A stretch of DNA of 37,906 nucleotides from Tetragenococcus sp. (GTDB taxonomy: Bacteria > Bacillota > Bacilli > Lactobacillales > Enterococcaceae), in contig JAKDZT010000005.1 in NCBI GenBank assembly GCA_030462125.1, positions 1-37,906 of the forward strand, read 5' to 3'. Position 1 is the first letter of the stretch. Every line of letters starts with the position of its first letter. Position numbers and translations under genes: made by a program. The notes under the pieces were generated by a model, which was not told the DNA's origin, made no database searches, and saw only the letters and a program-made list of their open reading frames with translations. Shown here one piece after another: positions 30,281 to 37,457 of this stretch.

Positions 30281-30672
30281 CAGATTATCAACAATTAAAT
30301 GGGTTAGCTTTGGCTTATGTGGGCGATGCGATTTATGAAGTTTATATTCGTGATCATCTAGTAGCGACAGGCAGAACCCGTCCGAACCAATTGCACCGAT
30401 TTGCGACCTATTATGTGTCTGCTAAAGCACAAGCCTTTTTGCTTCAACAAATGCTGGATGAACAACTTTTACAAGGAGAGGAAGAAAGCTATTATCGTCG
30501 TGGCCGAAATAGTAAAAGTCATACAAGCGCGAAAAATACAGATATTAAAACCTATCGTATGTCTACCGGGTTTGAAAGCTTAATGGGTTATCTACACTTG
30601 TCACAACAAACGCAGCGCTTAGAAGAATTAATTGCTTGGTGTATTCAAAAGATAGAAGAAACATGGGAATGA
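30277..30672 (+). CDS. mrnC: Mini-ribonuclease III
   Basis: MrnC matures 23S rRNA ends. It is a dimeric RNase III catalytic domain with no double-stranded RNA-binding domain, and the 131 residues match the family. [22 protein letters not shown] carries the catalytic Asp and Glu, and [11 protein letters not shown] is the conserved middle block. I start at ATG 30277, which overlaps the cysS stop as ATGA and has GGAG about 8 bases upstream; the in-frame ATG at 30262 lacks a site. It is translationally coupled to cysS, so it also falls under the Cys T-box. Confidence 0.95.
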   Translation: MTDYQQLNGLALAYVGDAIYEVYIRDHLVATGRTRPNQLHRFATYYVSAKAQAFLLQQMLDEQLLQGEEESYYRRGRNSKSHTSAKNTDIKTYRMSTGFESLMGYLHLSQQTQRLEELIAWCIQKIEETWE

Positions 30673-30734
30673 ATCAATAAATAAAGTAGAAAAGATAAAA
30701 ATTTTCTGGGCGTATTTTTTGAGAAGGGGATAAA

Positions 30735-31529
30735 GTGAAAAAAACAAAAAATAAAACAAAAGAAAAAAATGTTACACGTGAAACAAAAAAAGAAACAACG
30801 GACACCAATGAGGCTGATTTTGTGTTTGGCCAGCATGCAGCACAAGAAGCTTTAAAACAAGCTAGAGGAAATAAATTATTTTTATTAAAAGATGCTGGTG
30901 GCACAAAAATTGAAGAATTAAAAACCCTCGCAAAAGAACACTCAGTTCCTGTAAAATGGGTGCCTAAACAAAAGTTAGACCAAATGGGTGAAGGAAGTGT
31001 TCACCAAGGAATTGTTTTGGCGATTACACCTTATCAATATTTGTCTTTAGAAGAATTAATGGCGCAAAGTAAATCTCAGCCTTTTTATGTTCTTTTAGAT
31101 CACATCGAGGATCCACATAATTTTGGCTCGATTTTAAGAACAGCGGACGCTTCAGGGGTAGACGGCGTGATTATTCCTAAACATCGTGCTTGTGGTATTA
31201 CGCCTGCTGTTGTCAAAACTTCGACGGGCGCAGTTGAATATGTACCAGTGGCACGGGTGACAAATTTAACTCAGGCAGTGACAAAATTAAAAGAAAACGG
31301 GTTTTGGATTTTTGGTACAGATATGCAAGGGACTTCCTATCATGAGTGGAACGCCTCCGGAGCTATTGGCTTAATTGTGGGTAATGAAGGACATGGGATG
31401 AATACCGGTTTAAAAAAACAAGTGGACGAAATGCTAACAATTCCTATGACAGGACATGTACAAAGTTTGAATGCTTCTGTGGCAAGTGGGATACTAATGT
31501 ATGAAGCTTTCGTAAAACGAAATGAGTGA
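30735..31529 (+). CDS. rlmB: 23S rRNA (guanosine-2'-O-)-methyltransferase RlmB
   Basis: This is a SpoU/TrmH-family knotted methyltransferase that modifies G2251 of the 23S P-loop. It has 264 residues. The substrate-binding N domain starts DFVFGQHAAQEAL. The SPOUT motifs are DHIEDPHNFGSILRTADASGVDGVIIP (motif 1), GLIVGNEGHGM (2) and IPMTGHVQSLNASVASGILMYEA (3). The start is GTG 30735 after AAGGGG. The first 25 residues are a Lys/Glu/Thr-rich tail (KKTKNKTKEKNVTRETKKE) unlike the core, and the codons for NVTRET contain a full parS consensus. It overlaps the next gene's possible start. Confidence 0.95.
   Translation: MKKTKNKTKEKNVTRETKKETTDTNEADFVFGQHAAQEALKQARGNKLFLLKDAGGTKIEELKTLAKEHSVPVKWVPKQKLDQMGEGSVHQGIVLAITPYQYLSLEELMAQSKSQPFYVLLDHIEDPHNFGSILRTADASGVDGVIIPKHRACGITPAVVKTSTGAVEYVPVARVTNLTQAVTKLKENGFWIFGTDMQGTSYHEWNASGAIGLIVGNEGHGMNTGLKKQVDEMLTIPMTGHVQSLNASVASGILMYEAFVKRNE
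30770..30785. promoter_or_regulatory. parS site, full consensus
   Basis: TGTTACACGTGAAACA matches the ParB (Spo0J) site TGTTNCACGTGAAACA at every position. It lies inside the rlmB coding region, in the low-complexity N-terminal tail. B. subtilis parS sites also often lie within genes near the origin. Confidence 0.85.
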
Positions 31530-31533
31530 GACT

Positions 31534-32052
31534 ATGAAAAAACCACTATTAATCGTTGACGGTTATAATATGATCGGCGCTTGGCCTGAACTTGTCCAGT
31601 TAAAAAATAAAAATTTGATGGAAGATGCGCGAGAACAGTTATTACAATCGTTATCAAACTATGCTAAATATGAAAAATTGCCGATTATCGTCGTATTTGA
31701 TGCTCAGTTTGTTCCTGGAATTACACAAAATTATGCGAAATACCAATTAGAAGTTGTTTTTACCGAACAAGGAGAAACAGCGGATAGCTATATTGAAAGA
31801 ATTGCTGGTGAACTCAATGACATTATGACCCAAGTATCCGTAGCCACCAGTGATTTAGCCGAACAATGGGTCGTCTTCTCACAAGGAGCTTTACGCGTTC
31901 CTGCTAGGGAATTATACAAAACGGTTAAAAAAACAGAAGAAGCCATTCAACGTCATCAAGAATCAATAAAGTATACCGATTACAGGCGAAATTCGCCTTG
32001 GGATGAAGAACAATTAAAAGAACTAGAGAAAAAATTAAGAGAATTAAGTTGA
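31534..32052 (+). CDS. yacP: NYN-domain ribosome-associated endonuclease (YacP/Rae1)
   Basis: This is a PIN-like NYN nuclease. The Bacillus homologue Rae1 cleaves certain mRNAs in the ribosomal A site. It has 172 residues from ATG 31534 (MKKPLLIVDGYNMIGAWPEL); the ATG at 31522 overlaps rlmB and is an alternative adding four residues. The conserved acidic residues lie in VDGYNMIG, VVFDAQ and TADSYIERI, and VATSDLAEQWVVFSQGA is the typical middle block. The C-terminus is charged (DEEQLKELEKKLREL). It sits between rlmB and the sigma gene, as in Bacillus and enterococci. No strong Shine-Dalgarno is seen, which suggests coupling to rlmB. Confidence 0.93.
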   Translation: MKKPLLIVDGYNMIGAWPELVQLKNKNLMEDAREQLLQSLSNYAKYEKLPIIVVFDAQFVPGITQNYAKYQLEVVFTEQGETADSYIERIAGELNDIMTQVSVATSDLAEQWVVFSQGALRVPARELYKTVKKTEEAIQRHQESIKYTDYRRNSPWDEEQLKELEKKLRELS

Positions 32053-32083
32053 ATATTTTTAGTAAAAGCCTTGTAAAAAAGTT

Positions 32084-32114
32084 GCGTCGGTAAATGAGAG
32101 ACGCTCCTTTTTTT
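32084..32114 (+). terminator. Terminator-like hairpin after yacP
   Basis: GCGTC (32084-32088) pairs with GACGC (32100-32104), followed by TCC and seven T residues. The stem is short. Its right arm shares bases 32103-32104 with the next hairpin, so the two probably exclude each other. Confidence 0.5.
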
Positions 32115-32159
32115 CAATGATACGCTCTTTTCATCATTAGGAATGAAAGGAGCTTTTTT
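32103..32159 (+). promoter_or_regulatory. Hairpin hiding the ribosome binding site of the sigH-like gene
   Basis: GCTCCTTT (32103-32110) pairs with AAAGGAGC (32146-32153), and inside it AATGAT (32116-32121) pairs with ATCATT (32133-32138). Six T residues (32154-32159) follow directly before the ATG at 32160. The right arm is the Shine-Dalgarno AAAGGAG, so the structure could act as a terminator or block translation. Confidence 0.6.
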
Positions 32160-32726
32160 ATGGACGAAACTTTGATTGTACAAGCCCAACAAGGAAGTGA
32201 AGAAGCGTTGTTAGAACTGTTTAGTTACTATATCCCGCTAATCCATTCTATAAGCGCTAAATATTTTTTGCGTGATTTTGATGAGCAAGATTGGATTCAG
32301 GAAGGGTTAATCATGTTCAATCGTTGTCTACACGAATACAAAGGGGAGCAAGATACAACTTTAGGGATCTTTTTTAAACGTTCTTTTGAAAACGAGATTG
32401 TAAGCTTAGTACGTAAAAAATGCGCTTATAAAAGAAAAACAGCAGAAAGCGTTGTTTCTTATAACCAAACTTCTTTGGTAGAGGGATCAAAAGAATGGAT
32501 CGGACAACGTTCATATACGGACGATCCCTTAGAGCAACTCATTGTCCAAGAAACACTTGAAGAAAGTAGTGAGACATTATTAACTGAATTAGAAAGTCAG
32601 GCATTCTGCGGCTTTTTTTACGGCAATATGACGCCATCATCGTCGCAAAAATATGATATGTTTCGCAGCGCCTATGACCGGTCTAAAAGAAAAATTACGC
32701 AGCGATTAATTCTTTCAGATACTTGA
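32160..32726 (+). CDS. sigH: Sigma-70 family factor, SigH/ComX-like
   Basis: This is an alternative sigma factor homologue of 188 residues. Region 2 is recognisable: LIVQAQQGSEEALLELFSYYIPLIHSISAKYF then DFDEQDWIQEGLIMFNRCLHEYKG, matching the core-binding and -10 segments of SigH. Region 4 (about residues 130-185) is poorly conserved, with no clear helix-turn-helix by eye, which is common in Lactobacillales relatives such as ComX. Its place after yacP is the same as sigH in Bacillus. AAAGGAG precedes the ATG but lies in a hairpin. The promoters it would recognise, and whether it links to competence, cannot be told here. Confidence 0.8.
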   Translation: MDETLIVQAQQGSEEALLELFSYYIPLIHSISAKYFLRDFDEQDWIQEGLIMFNRCLHEYKGEQDTTLGIFFKRSFENEIVSLVRKKCAYKRKTAESVVSYNQTSLVEGSKEWIGQRSYTDDPLEQLIVQETLEESSETLLTELESQAFCGFFYGNMTPSSSQKYDMFRSAYDRSKRKITQRLILSDT

Positions 32727-32756
32727 ATCTTTTTTAATTAATTTAGGAGAAAGCTA

Positions 32757-32814
32757 TTGTCAAATTTTTAGCTTTTGTGGTATACTTTAAAGTTCAGATG
32801 TTTTGTGGTATAAT
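32757..32814 (+). promoter_or_regulatory. Tandem veg promoters
   Basis: P1 is TTGTCA (32757-32762), an 18-base spacer, and TATACT (32781-32786). P2 has TATAAT (32809-32814) with a weak TTTAAA -35 at 17 bases. Both -10s sit in the repeated 12-mer TTTTGTGGTATA (32773-32784 and 32801-32812), giving extended TGG -10 elements 28 bases apart. Confidence 0.75.
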
Positions 32815-32833
32815 GAAGATCGAGGTGAATGTC

Positions 32834-33076
32834 ATGCCAACGACTCTAGCTACGATCAAAAAAGCATTGGAAGAGCGCATTGGCAGTAAAATTATGCTAG
32901 TGGCTCAAACAGGAAGGAAACGTCAGACGCAACGTCGAGGCGTTTTAACAGAAACATACCCGGCAGTTTTTGTCGTGGATTTGGATCCAGAAGAAAATTC
33001 ATTTGAACGAGTTTCATACAGCTATTCAGATGTGTTAACAAAAACAGTAGAAATTGAGTTTCTTGATGCCGTCTAG
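32834..33076 (+). CDS. veg: Veg family protein
   Basis: Veg is a small conserved Firmicute protein. In Bacillus it is expressed from one of the strongest promoters and is reported to stimulate biofilm formation. I start at ATG 32834 (80 residues, MPTTLATIKKALEERIGSKIMLVAQTGRKR), with GAGGTG 7 bases upstream; the longer frame reads through the promoters. The second half, GVLTETYPAVFVVDLDPEENSFERVSYSYSDVLTKTVEIEF, matches the family. It is monocistronic with tandem promoters and a terminator. In Bacillus it lies elsewhere (ksgA-veg region), so the position after sigH differs. Confidence 0.92.
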   Translation: MPTTLATIKKALEERIGSKIMLVAQTGRKRQTQRRGVLTETYPAVFVVDLDPEENSFERVSYSYSDVLTKTVEIEFLDAV

Positions 33077-33117
33077 TTCAAGCTCTATAAGCGTATTACT
33101 TAAAGATGGCTTTTTTA

Positions 33118-33157
33118 AATAGGAAAAAGTAGCGAAATCACACTACTTTTTCCTATT
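33118..33157. terminator. Bidirectional terminator between veg and mscL
   Basis: AATAGGAAAAAGTAG (33118-33132) pairs perfectly with CTACTTTTTCCTATT (33143-33157), with T- and A-runs on either side. Confidence 0.9.
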
Positions 33158-33162
33158 TTTAT

Positions 33163-33645
33163 TTACTCTTGTTTATTTTCAGAATCTGTTTTTTTATCAG
33201 TTTCGTCAGCCTCTTCTGTTTGGCTATCTTCTTGGCTTTCAACTGGCAAGCCTTGTTCTTGGCGCATTAGGTCGCGGATTTCTGCTAAGTACTCTTCGGC
33301 AGTTGGTGCTTCTTCCTCGCCCGACAGGTTGGCTTTATTGGCCGCTTTTACAATTAAGAACAAGATAAAGCCGGTAATAATAAAAGTAATAACTGCGCTA
33401 ACGATCTCGCCAAATTGGAATGTTACTCCTGGTGTAGGAGACCAATCTAATACGCCTAAGGAACTTTCAAGATCTCTTGTTCCTGTTATAGCAGCTATAA
33501 ACCAACCAACTAGTGGTGTGATTAAACCTTCAACTACTTGAGTAACGATAGCAGTAAAGGCACTGCCAATAACGACACCTACTGCTAAATCGAGCACGTT
33601 GCCACCTAAAATAAACTCTTTAAATTCCGAAAAAATTCTTTTCAA
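33163..33645 (-). CDS. mscL: Large-conductance mechanosensitive channel
   Basis: MscL is a homopentameric membrane channel that opens under membrane tension and releases solutes on hypo-osmotic shock. I start at TTG 33645 (160 residues, MKRIFSEFKEFILGGNVLDLAVGVVIG); the ATG at 33660 lies before the Shine-Dalgarno GGGAGGTG, which is itself inside that longer frame. TM1 covers about residues 16-45 with the gate-lining LAVGVVIGSAFTAIV, and TM2 about 68-95. The cytoplasmic end is long and acidic (EEEAPTAEEYLAEIRD..., then a run rich in Glu, Asp, Ser and Thr of about 40 residues). Typical homologues are 120-150 residues, so this tail is an extension. TATACT at 33682-33677 on the minus strand is the likely -10. 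Confidence 0.95.
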   Translation of the reverse strand: MKRIFSEFKEFILGGNVLDLAVGVVIGSAFTAIVTQVVEGLITPLVGWFIAAITGTRDLESSLGVLDWSPTPGVTFQFGEIVSAVITFIITGFILFLIVKAANKANLSGEEEAPTAEEYLAEIRDLMRQEQGLPVESQEDSQTEEADETDKKTDSENKQE

Positions 33646-33788
33646 ATTTACACCTCCCATTTTTGCTTATTTTAGTATAACGAAATGAATTATTTTTTTG
33701 AAATAAATTGTTTTTTTTCTTAAGAGCTAAAAGAAAATCGTTCACTATTTAGCAAATCGATTTTTTCTTTCCAAAAGGTTTGGTATGT

Positions 33789-33794
33789 TATAAT
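33789..33794 (+). promoter_or_regulatory. Extended -10 promoter of ymfF-ymfH
   Basis: TATAAT (33789-33794) preceded by TGT is an extended -10. The -35 region is weak. It lies 53 bases before ymfF. Confidence 0.6.
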
Positions 33795-33847
33795 TACTTT
33801 TAATAAGAACGCAACATATTCATGAATGAATGCAAGGAGCATAAAAA

Positions 33848-35116
33848 ATGGCAATTTCACTACAACCAGGTGTGAATTTAACGGTGATCCCTACAGAAAA
33901 ATTTAAAACCATCCGTTTGTTTTTTCGTTTTTCGACTAAACATCAGAAACAAGCAGCTGCTAAACGTGCACTATTGACTAGTTTGTTGGAAACAAATAGT
34001 CTTAATTACCCAAGTCAGACAAAACTAAGCGAAAAACTGGCCGATTTGTATGGTGCAAGTTTTGGTTTAGGCGTGGGAAAAAAAGGAAATGTTCATCAAG
34101 TACATTTAATGATGAATTTGGTAAATGAAAAATATATCAATGAAGAAGGTATTTTTGCTGAAGGGATAGAATTTATCAAAGAAATTTTATTTCAACCAAA
34201 TATAAAAAACGGTGCTTTTGACCAGGTTACTTTTCAACGAGAAAAAGAAAATATGATTGATTATTTAGAAAGTTTGAAAGAAGATAAACAAGCACTAGCT
34301 GCTTTGCGTTTGCAAGAACTGTATTTTGCTGACGACGCTGCACAAAAAACACCTAGTTTTGGCTCAAAAGAAGATGTGAAACCATTGGATGCTTATGATT
34401 TGGTACATACCTATCAAGAAATGATGACTCAAGATCAAGTGGATATTTTTGTTGTCGGCGATATTGAAGAAGAGAAAGTAAGAGATGCTATGAGTACATT
34501 ACCTTTTTCTCCACGAGTATCTTCTCCTCCAGCAATATTTTATCAGCAAAGATTACAAGCAGAAGTACAGACAGAAACATTGTATGAGCCGGTGATTCAA
34601 GCAAAATTGAATTTAGCTTATCAAACATCGATTTACTATAACGATCCTCGGCGCTTTGCTTTACTGGTGTTTAATGGTTTATTTGGTGGCTTTCCACATT
34701 CGAAATTATTTATCAATGTACGCGAAAAAGCGAGTCTAGCTTATTATGCATCTAGTACTTTTGATTCCTTTCGTGGGCTAGTTACGGTGCAAACGGGTAT
34801 TGATGGTAAGAATCGCACGCGAGTGCTTTCATTGATTGAACAACAATTAGAAAGTTTACGAAAAGGCGATTTTACAGAAAGTGAATTGCAGCAAACAAAA
34901 GTGATGTTAAAAAATCAATTTTTACTTTCTCTAGATAGTTCACAAGGACTGATCGAAATGGCTTATTTAGAACAGTGGGTAGCTAGATTAGTAGAAAGTG
35001 AAGAAGAATTTGAGCAAAAGATCATGGCAGTAACAAAAGAAGATGTAAAAAAAGTAGCCGAAGATCTCCAATTACAAGCAATTTTTACCTTAGATAAGGA
35101 GGTGGCTCATGAATAG
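33848..35116 (+). CDS. ymfF: M16-family peptidase-like protein YmfF (YfmF)
   Basis: This is the non-catalytic partner of an M16 (pitrilysin-like) pair, 422 residues. The region where active members carry HxxEH reads AKRALLTSLLETNS, so zinc binding is not expected. The substrate-binding half contains NGLFGGFPHSKLFINVREKASLAYYASSTFD, typical of M16 C-domains. The partner YmfH overlaps by 8 bases (35109-35116), so the two are coupled and probably heterodimeric. Databases label such proteins as associated with EF-P modification on the basis of gene neighbourhood; I see no direct evidence for that here. Start ATG 33848 has AAGGAG upstream. Confidence 0.93.
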   Translation: MAISLQPGVNLTVIPTEKFKTIRLFFRFSTKHQKQAAAKRALLTSLLETNSLNYPSQTKLSEKLADLYGASFGLGVGKKGNVHQVHLMMNLVNEKYINEEGIFAEGIEFIKEILFQPNIKNGAFDQVTFQREKENMIDYLESLKEDKQALAALRLQELYFADDAAQKTPSFGSKEDVKPLDAYDLVHTYQEMMTQDQVDIFVVGDIEEEKVRDAMSTLPFSPRVSSPPAIFYQQRLQAEVQTETLYEPVIQAKLNLAYQTSIYYNDPRRFALLVFNGLFGGFPHSKLFINVREKASLAYYASSTFDSFRGLVTVQTGIDGKNRTRVLSLIEQQLESLRKGDFTESELQQTKVMLKNQFLLSLDSSQGLIEMAYLEQWVARLVESEEEFEQKIMAVTKEDVKKVAEDLQLQAIFTLDKEVAHE

Positions 35117-36407
35117 GAAAGTTTATTCTAACCTTAATGAAGTGTTATACACGGAAGTTCTTGATAATGGATTGACTGTGTTTATTTTACCTAAAAGAGA
35201 TTTTCATAAAACATATGGGTTATTTAGTACCAATTATGGTTCGATTGATAACGAATTTAGTTATGAAGGAAAAGCCCGCAAGAAAGTCCCTGATGGAATT
35301 GCTCATTTTTTAGAACATAAAATGTTTGAAAAAAAGGAAGGCGATGTTTTCCAAGAATTTGGCCGTTTAGGCGCTTCCGCTAATGCCTTTACTAGTTTTA
35401 CCAAAACAGGTTACTTATTTTCAGCTACGAACAACATTAAAGAAAATTTGTTGACACTACTTGATTTTGTCCAAGCGCCTTATTTTACTCCAGAGACTGT
35501 GGAAAAGGAAAAGGGCATTATTGGTCAAGAAATTCAAATGTATCAAGATGATCCCGATTGGCGTTTGTTTTTTGGACTTTTACAAAACCTCTATCCCAAA
35601 CATCCTCTGCATAACGACATTGCAGGTACAGTTGATAGTATCGATCAAATTACCGCTGCAGATCTTTATGAATGTTATTACACTTTTTATCATCCTAGTA
35701 ATATGGTCCTTTTTGTGGTAGGTAATATTGATGCACAGGAAACGATGACTTGGATTAAGGAAAATCAAGCAGCCAAAACATTTTCTGCGATTTCTCAGGT
35801 TGATCGGTATTTCCCTTACGAAACAACAGCAGATATCGTTAGCTATTCATCTGATACGATGCCAGTTAGTCGCCCTAAAGCCATTTTAGGGGTAAAGGGA
35901 TTTGAAGAAAATCTTCCGGCAGGAAACAAAGCACAGTTGCGTTTTCGTACGGCAATAAATTTGTTATTACAACTACTGTTAGGAAATACGAGTAGAAATT
36001 ATTTGCGTTTGTATCAAGAAGGAATCATTGATGATAGTTTTGGCTTTGAATTTTCATTTGATCGTAGCTTTCATTTAGCTGATTTTTCTAGTGATACTGA
36101 ATATCCAGAAACCTTCTTTCGCGAAATCGAACAGATCCTTTTGAATTTTGCGAATGAAAAAGAAGTGAACCAAGAAAATTTAGCGCGTTTAAAAAAGAAG
36201 ATGTTAGGCAAATATTTCCAAACGCTTAATTCATTAGAATATATCGCAAATCAATTTACCCAAGATCTTTTTGGACAATTAACCTTATTTGATTTACCAG
36301 AAATTATTGATTCAATCGAGCTACAAGATTGCCTTGAAGCAGGTCAGCGGTTACTACAAAAAGAAGCTATTGCAAAATTTTATTTAAAACCAGAAAAAGA
36401 AGTTTAA
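35109..36407 (+). CDS. ymfH: M16-family zinc metallopeptidase YmfH (YfmH)
   Basis: This is the catalytic partner of the pair, 432 residues. The inverted zinc motif HFLEH (HxxEH) is in GIAHFLEHKMFEKKEGD near residue 64, followed by the conserved GASANAFTSFTKTGYLFSAT. The third zinc ligand Glu lies about 75-80 residues later, in the ETVEKEKGIIGQEIQMYQDDPDW block, where GQEIQMY fits. AAGGAGGTG precedes ATG 35109 and lies inside ymfF. The protein is probably cytosolic. Substrates are unknown. In Bacillus, ymfI and others lie between ymfH and ymfM; here rodZ follows after 96 bases. Confidence 0.94.
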   Translation: MNRKVYSNLNEVLYTEVLDNGLTVFILPKRDFHKTYGLFSTNYGSIDNEFSYEGKARKKVPDGIAHFLEHKMFEKKEGDVFQEFGRLGASANAFTSFTKTGYLFSATNNIKENLLTLLDFVQAPYFTPETVEKEKGIIGQEIQMYQDDPDWRLFFGLLQNLYPKHPLHNDIAGTVDSIDQITAADLYECYYTFYHPSNMVLFVVGNIDAQETMTWIKENQAAKTFSAISQVDRYFPYETTADIVSYSSDTMPVSRPKAILGVKGFEENLPAGNKAQLRFRTAINLLLQLLLGNTSRNYLRLYQEGIIDDSFGFEFSFDRSFHLADFSSDTEYPETFFREIEQILLNFANEKEVNQENLARLKKKMLGKYFQTLNSLEYIANQFTQDLFGQLTLFDLPEIIDSIELQDCLEAGQRLLQKEAIAKFYLKPEKEV

Positions 36408-36457
36408 AATTTGTTTGAAAGTAGAGGAATTATTTACTCTGCCGGGCTTTTTTATGG

Positions 36458-36463
36458 TATTCT
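36458..36463 (+). promoter_or_regulatory. Possible extended -10 promoter of rodZ-pgsA
   Basis: TATTCT preceded by TGG lies 41 bases before rodZ. No clear -35 box is seen, and read-through from ymfH is possible. Confidence 0.4.
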
Positions 36464-36503
36464 AAAAATAGATTGATAACAAAAGACGGGAGAAGATGTA
36501 CGC

Positions 36504-37388
36504 GTGGGCAATGAAATCATAATTGGCGAAAGATTGCGGCAAGCTCGTTTAAATAAAAATATTAGTATTGATGAGCTGCAACAAAAAACAAAAATTCAAA
36601 AACGTTACCTCGAAGCGCTTGAAAAAGGTGATTTTGCGGCATTGCCGGGGACTTACTATGTACGTTCGTTTATTCGGCAATATGCCAAAGCTGTCGGCGA
36701 AAATGGTGATTTTTTAGTCGATGTTTATGACGGAAATGATGACTTTGAACAAGAGCCGAAGCGGTCTCAACCAGAAGCCGTACAAGGCTCTAGAAAAGCG
36801 TTGCATGAAGGAAATTATCGTGTTAGAAAAAGACGGGATTATATTCCCGTGGTTTTATTAGGCTTTATTGCCTTCATGATTGTAGGTGTAATCGCTTATG
36901 CAGCTTGGCAAGATCGTAATTCTGATCCGGTGATTAGCCAGACCGCTACTTCAGTGCAAGTTGACGGCTCGCCAACGGAGCAGGAATCGTCTTCTGAGCA
37001 AGAAAGTACAGCATCCAGCCAGACGACAAGCAGTTCTTCTGAAGAAGATGAGGACGAGATGCAGATAGCGATGGAAGATTCCACACAGTCACAAGCAACG
37101 ATTCAGGTAACAGATGCTGAAGATCCCTTAGAAGTGGAAGTAACGGGAGAAGATGGTCGTTGCTGGGTAGGTGTATCTGTTAACGGGGACTATGCTATAC
37201 AAGAGACCTTAGAATCAGGGCAAACGGAAAGCACAACACTTCCAGAAGGGACAGAAAATTTTGTCATAACCTTAGGAGCGAGTGGCAATGCTGGGGTCAA
37301 CGTAAACGATGAGGAAGTTGACTTTGACGACCCTGACTACGAAGCACTGCAAAAAGATTTGAATTTTGAAGTATCCTATCAAGATTAA
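36504..37388 (+). CDS. rodZ: RodZ-like cytoskeletal membrane protein (YmfM)
   Basis: RodZ links the MreB cytoskeleton to the cell-wall synthesis machinery; in cocci lacking MreB its role is less clear. It has 294 residues. A cytoplasmic helix-turn-helix domain (GERLRQARLNKNISIDELQQKTKIQKRYLEALEKGDF) covers about residues 8-75. A basic stretch RVRKRRDY precedes a single membrane helix (about 112-134). A Ser/Thr/Glu-rich extracellular linker (about 145-185) follows, then a DUF4115-type beta domain (VEVTGEDGRCWVGVSVNGD...). The start is GTG 36504, 9 bases after GGGAGAAG. It lies directly upstream of pgsA, as in Bacillus (ymfM-pgsA). Confidence 0.92.
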   Translation: MGNEIIIGERLRQARLNKNISIDELQQKTKIQKRYLEALEKGDFAALPGTYYVRSFIRQYAKAVGENGDFLVDVYDGNDDFEQEPKRSQPEAVQGSRKALHEGNYRVRKRRDYIPVVLLGFIAFMIVGVIAYAAWQDRNSDPVISQTATSVQVDGSPTEQESSSEQESTASSQTTSSSSEEDEDEMQIAMEDSTQSQATIQVTDAEDPLEVEVTGEDGRCWVGVSVNGDYAIQETLESGQTESTTLPEGTENFVITLGASGNAGVNVNDEEVDFDDPDYEALQKDLNFEVSYQD

Positions 37389-37418
37389 GTAATGATTTGA
37401 ATAATAAAGGAAAGGAAT

Positions 37419-37443
37419 GTATCGCTGGGATTACCAGTGATAC
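37419..37443 (+). other. Hairpin between rodZ and pgsA
   Basis: GTATCGCTGG (37419-37428) pairs with CCAGTGATAC (37434-37443), a 10-bp stem with one G-T pair and loop GATTA. No T-run follows, so it is not a terminator. It ends just before the GGGGG Shine-Dalgarno of pgsA. Confidence 0.55.
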
Positions 37444-37457
37444 GCGGGGGTTATAAA

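Noticed and set aside
30674-30904. Antisense Phe/Ser-rich frames opposite rlmB
   Set aside because: They are the complement of the Lys-rich rlmB tail; composition artefact.
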